Position numbers and translations under genes: made by a program. 33,676 nt of DNA from an uncultured beta proteobacterium (GTDB taxonomy: Bacteria > Pseudomonadota > Gammaproteobacteria > Burkholderiales > Burkholderiaceae_C): the NCBI GenBank assembly GCA_903844215.1, contig CAIMSP010000042.1, positions 1 to 33,676 on the forward strand. The letters are read 5' to 3'. This document shows positions 32,169-33,676 of this stretch, piece after piece; positions within the stretch are counted from its first letter, which is position 1; the number at the start of each line of letters is the position of its first letter. The notes beneath the pieces were generated by a model that was not told the DNA's origin, did not search any database, and worked only from the letters and a program-made list of their open reading frames with translations.

Positions 32169-32588
32169 CTATTTGCCTACTAAGGTTTGCACGTCAGCAA
32201 TCAGGCTTTGGACCAACGCGCACATCTCGGCCACGGTGGATTCTTCAACGTCGAGGTAGCCTTCGTACTCTGCCAGATTGCGTTTTTGATGCGCGGTGTC
32301 CAACACGCGCCAGCGGTTCGCGGGCCAGCCCAAGGTGTGCGTCAGACACTGAAATACCGTGTAGCGGTTTTCACTGCGGTAGCCGTGCCAGCGCAATGCC
32401 GCCAAAGCAGCGGCATGGGCGGCGTTGTAGGCGCTGATAAAGCGACCTTCCAGCGACAGCTTGTTCAGTTTGGCATCGCTCAGGCGGGTCTGCGCCATGG
32501 CGAGCATGCGCGTGACTTCCTGGGCGTTGCGCGGTTCGGCTTTGAGTTGGCCGATGCGCACCAGGTTGTCCAATTCAGGCAGGCTCAT
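32169..32588 (-). CDS. HEPN-domain protein, partner of an HTH-MNT nucleotidyltransferase
   Basis: The ATG at 32588, with GGGG six bases upstream, gives 139 residues; an ATG two codons earlier lacks spacing. The all-helical product (LEGRFISAYNAAHAAALAAL, HQKRNLAEYEGYLDVEES, MCALVQSLIADVQTLVG) fits the HEPN fold. The RN of the HEPN active-site motif is at 103-104, but no His stands at the usual position (RNLAEYEG), so metal-independent RNase activity is doubtful. It overlaps the nucleotidyltransferase gene by 14 bp, the standard MNT-HEPN pairing. Likely one half of a toxin-antitoxin-like pair. Confidence 0.75.
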   Translation of the reverse strand: MSLPELDNLVRIGQLKAEPRNAQEVTRMLAMAQTRLSDAKLNKLSLEGRFISAYNAAHAAALAALRWHGYRSENRYTVFQCLTHTLGWPANRWRVLDTAHQKRNLAEYEGYLDVEESTVAEMCALVQSLIADVQTLVGK

Positions 32589-33156
32589 GGGCATCCCCGA
32601 TCAATAAAAGTGTGGGTTGCGACAACACCCGGTTGACAAATGAGTCGGGCTCAGCGCGGCGGCGCTCAAACTCTTGAGGGGAATAGCAGCTTGGGTTGAT
32701 CTTTCGGCCCAATTGGTCCTCAGCGGGCGCCAAGCTTGCCAAGACTTGGCTCAGCAGCAAGCCGTCACCGACCAACATGACGTCAATATCGCTGCTGGCG
32801 GTGTCAGTTTGCTTTGCCACCGAGCCATAAACCCAAGCGCACTGCAGATGAGGCTGCAAAGGCTGCAAGGCGTCTCGCAACACCGGCACCGTACCCAGTG
32901 TCTTGCGGGTCAAGGCAACCAATTCGCCATAGACCGGCGATTGTGGGTTGGCCTGAAAGCGACGCAGGTTACCCACCGCTTGCCCATCCACAAGACCTGC
33001 CCTGACCAATCGGTTGAGTTCTCGCTGCAAAGAGGCGCTGCCCAGTCCGGTGAGGCGGCGCAGCTCGTTGAGGTGATAGGCGCGGTCAGGTTGACCAAAC
33101 AGCCAAGCATAGAGGCGGGATTGACTGTTGGTAAAAAGTGCTGAACTGGGAGTCAT
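32575..33156 (-). CDS. HTH-MNT: winged-helix plus minimal nucleotidyltransferase
   Basis: The ATG at 33156 gives 193 residues. Residues ~10-70 form a winged helix (SRLYAWLFGQPDRAYHLNEL, LGSASLQRELNRLVRAGLVD). Residues ~90-190 carry an MNT domain with a perfect GS-x10-DxD motif: G111 S112 and D123/D125 (GSVAKQTDTASSDIDVMLVG). MNT proteins can inactivate partner HEPN proteins by nucleotide transfer. The frame stays open to 33669, but the added 171 residues show no domain and are Arg/Pro/Ser-rich, so the internal start is preferred. The DNA-binding half suggests autoregulation at 33178-33190. Confidence 0.85.
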   Translation of the reverse strand: MTPSSALFTNSQSRLYAWLFGQPDRAYHLNELRRLTGLGSASLQRELNRLVRAGLVDGQAVGNLRRFQANPQSPVYGELVALTRKTLGTVPVLRDALQPLQPHLQCAWVYGSVAKQTDTASSDIDVMLVGDGLLLSQVLASLAPAEDQLGRKINPSCYSPQEFERRRAEPDSFVNRVLSQPTLLLIGDAHEPA

Positions 33157-33177
33157 GCCAAATACTAGCACGAACGA

Positions 33178-33190
33178 GCCAATTATTGGC
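33178..33190. promoter_or_regulatory. operator-like palindrome upstream of HTH-MNT
   Basis: GCCAAT and ATTGGC flank one central base, a perfect 13-bp palindrome 22 bp upstream of the ATG. A third half-site (TTTGGC on the minus strand) abuts the ATG, and a -10-like TAGTAT sits between. Site and spacing suit repression by the winged-helix half of the adjacent protein; inference only. Confidence 0.5.
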
Positions 33191-33676
33191 ACAAACTTCA
33201 TGAGCGCTTGGATTGCAGCGCACAAGCTGACCATCGCAGCTGTCAGCTTCTGAATGCTGCGAAGGCAAGGCCGCCGGCGGCGCTGAGGTCCGAAAGATTC
33301 TGCTGCGTATTGCGGTGTGGAGGCCCAGGCTCCGCACATCGCAGCCGCGTGCGGGCCACCGTTGCGGGATTTGTGCCATGCGCGCTGGCTGAGGTCGTTG
33401 TCGGTCAGGGCGGGAAAGACTGGAATAGGGCGGCACAGCCGACCCCCGCTGATCCGTTTGAGCTGCGCATCAGTTGGCGAGTGGCGAAGCGGCGGCGCAA
33501 AGCGGCTGCGGGAAGGGCTTGCACCCGCGCAAACCCTAGGCTGAAGTTCCTCGCCGTTTTTCCTCAAACACCCCCCTGTTTTTGAGGATCTCCCCAATGA
33601 AGTCCGCTTATAACCGGTCTTTTTTTGGATTCCATTTGTAGTCACGAAAATGTATTTACAAGTTTCCATTTATTGC
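33191..33676. other. 486 bp without a recognised gene
   Basis: No frame here shows a family I recognise, though frames are open on both strands because of high GC. A stem-loop CCTCAAA/TTTGAGG (33562-33587) stands out. From about 33600 to the edge the DNA turns AT-rich (poly-T run, TATTTACAAG, CCATTTATTGC), unlike the rest of the window. The stretch 33200-33540 may be an interspersed repeat copy, judged from vague recall of similar translated phrases in related genomes; not proven. Confidence 0.4.

Noticed and set aside
33157-33669. N-terminal extension of the HTH-MNT protein to 364 residues
   Set aside because: No domain in the added part, the palindromic operator and -10-like box would fall inside it, and the internal ATG starts exactly at the winged-helix domain.
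1-33676. CRISPR arrays, tRNA or rRNA genes
   Set aside because: No regularly spaced repeats and no conserved RNA gene segments were seen on either strand.

Overview
The window is a piece of a GC-rich betaproteobacterial chromosome, most likely Burkholderiales (Comamonadaceae-like). The evidence is the flgB-L / flgA-flgM-flgN / fliA-flhF-flhA-flhB layout, an HDOD gene joined to flgL, the trpE-trpG-(exporter)-trpD order, and the rpe/apaG/thiL neighbourhood. No rRNA, tRNA or CRISPR array was seen.

Layout. (1) 1-381: C-terminal end of an ISL3-type transposase, then a compound microsatellite. (2) 382-12152, minus strand: flgB-C-D-E-F-G-H-I-J-K-L followed by an HDOD gene, i.e. rod, hook, L/P rings, rod-cap muramidase and hook-filament junction. 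(3) 12153-13946, plus strand: flgA, then flgM-flgN behind a near-consensus sigma-28 promoter. (4) 14005-22423, minus strand: motA-motB-cheY-cheZ-flhB-flhA-flhF-fliA, covering stator, motor switching, export gate, a polar-placement GTPase and sigma-28. No flhDC, flhG, cheA/W/R/B, flagellin or basal-body fli genes lie here. (5) 22646-27300, minus strand: trpE-trpG-ltaE(deleted)-LysE-type exporter-trpD, preceded by a trp leader peptide with two nearby Trp codons. (6) 27413-29505: rpe, divergent from apaG-thiL. (7) 29506-33676: an accessory strip, with a BrnT/BrnA-like toxin-antitoxin pair between near-identical ~33-bp direct repeats at the 3' end of thiL, a WYL regulator, an EVE-domain protein, a VOC protein, a decayed LytTR regulator remnant and an HTH-nucleotidyltransferase/HEPN pair.

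How it works together. FlgA and FlgB-J build the rod, P-ring, L-ring and hook. FlgM holds FliA until the hook is complete, and the flgM promoter itself looks FliA-dependent, giving a feedback loop. MotAB and CheY/CheZ run and switch the motor; FlhA/FlhB form the export gate. The trp genes form an attenuated anthranilate branch without trpC.

Most interesting points: the trp leader, whose ATG falls about where transcription should start; an in-frame deletion in ltaE that looks like recombination between two internal THLD-coding repeats; the repeat-bracketed toxin-antitoxin cassette that also rewrote the C-terminus of the neighbouring regulator; the LytTR pseudogene; and the (AGCCC)8 tract. No wholly new multi-gene system could be shown from sequence alone.
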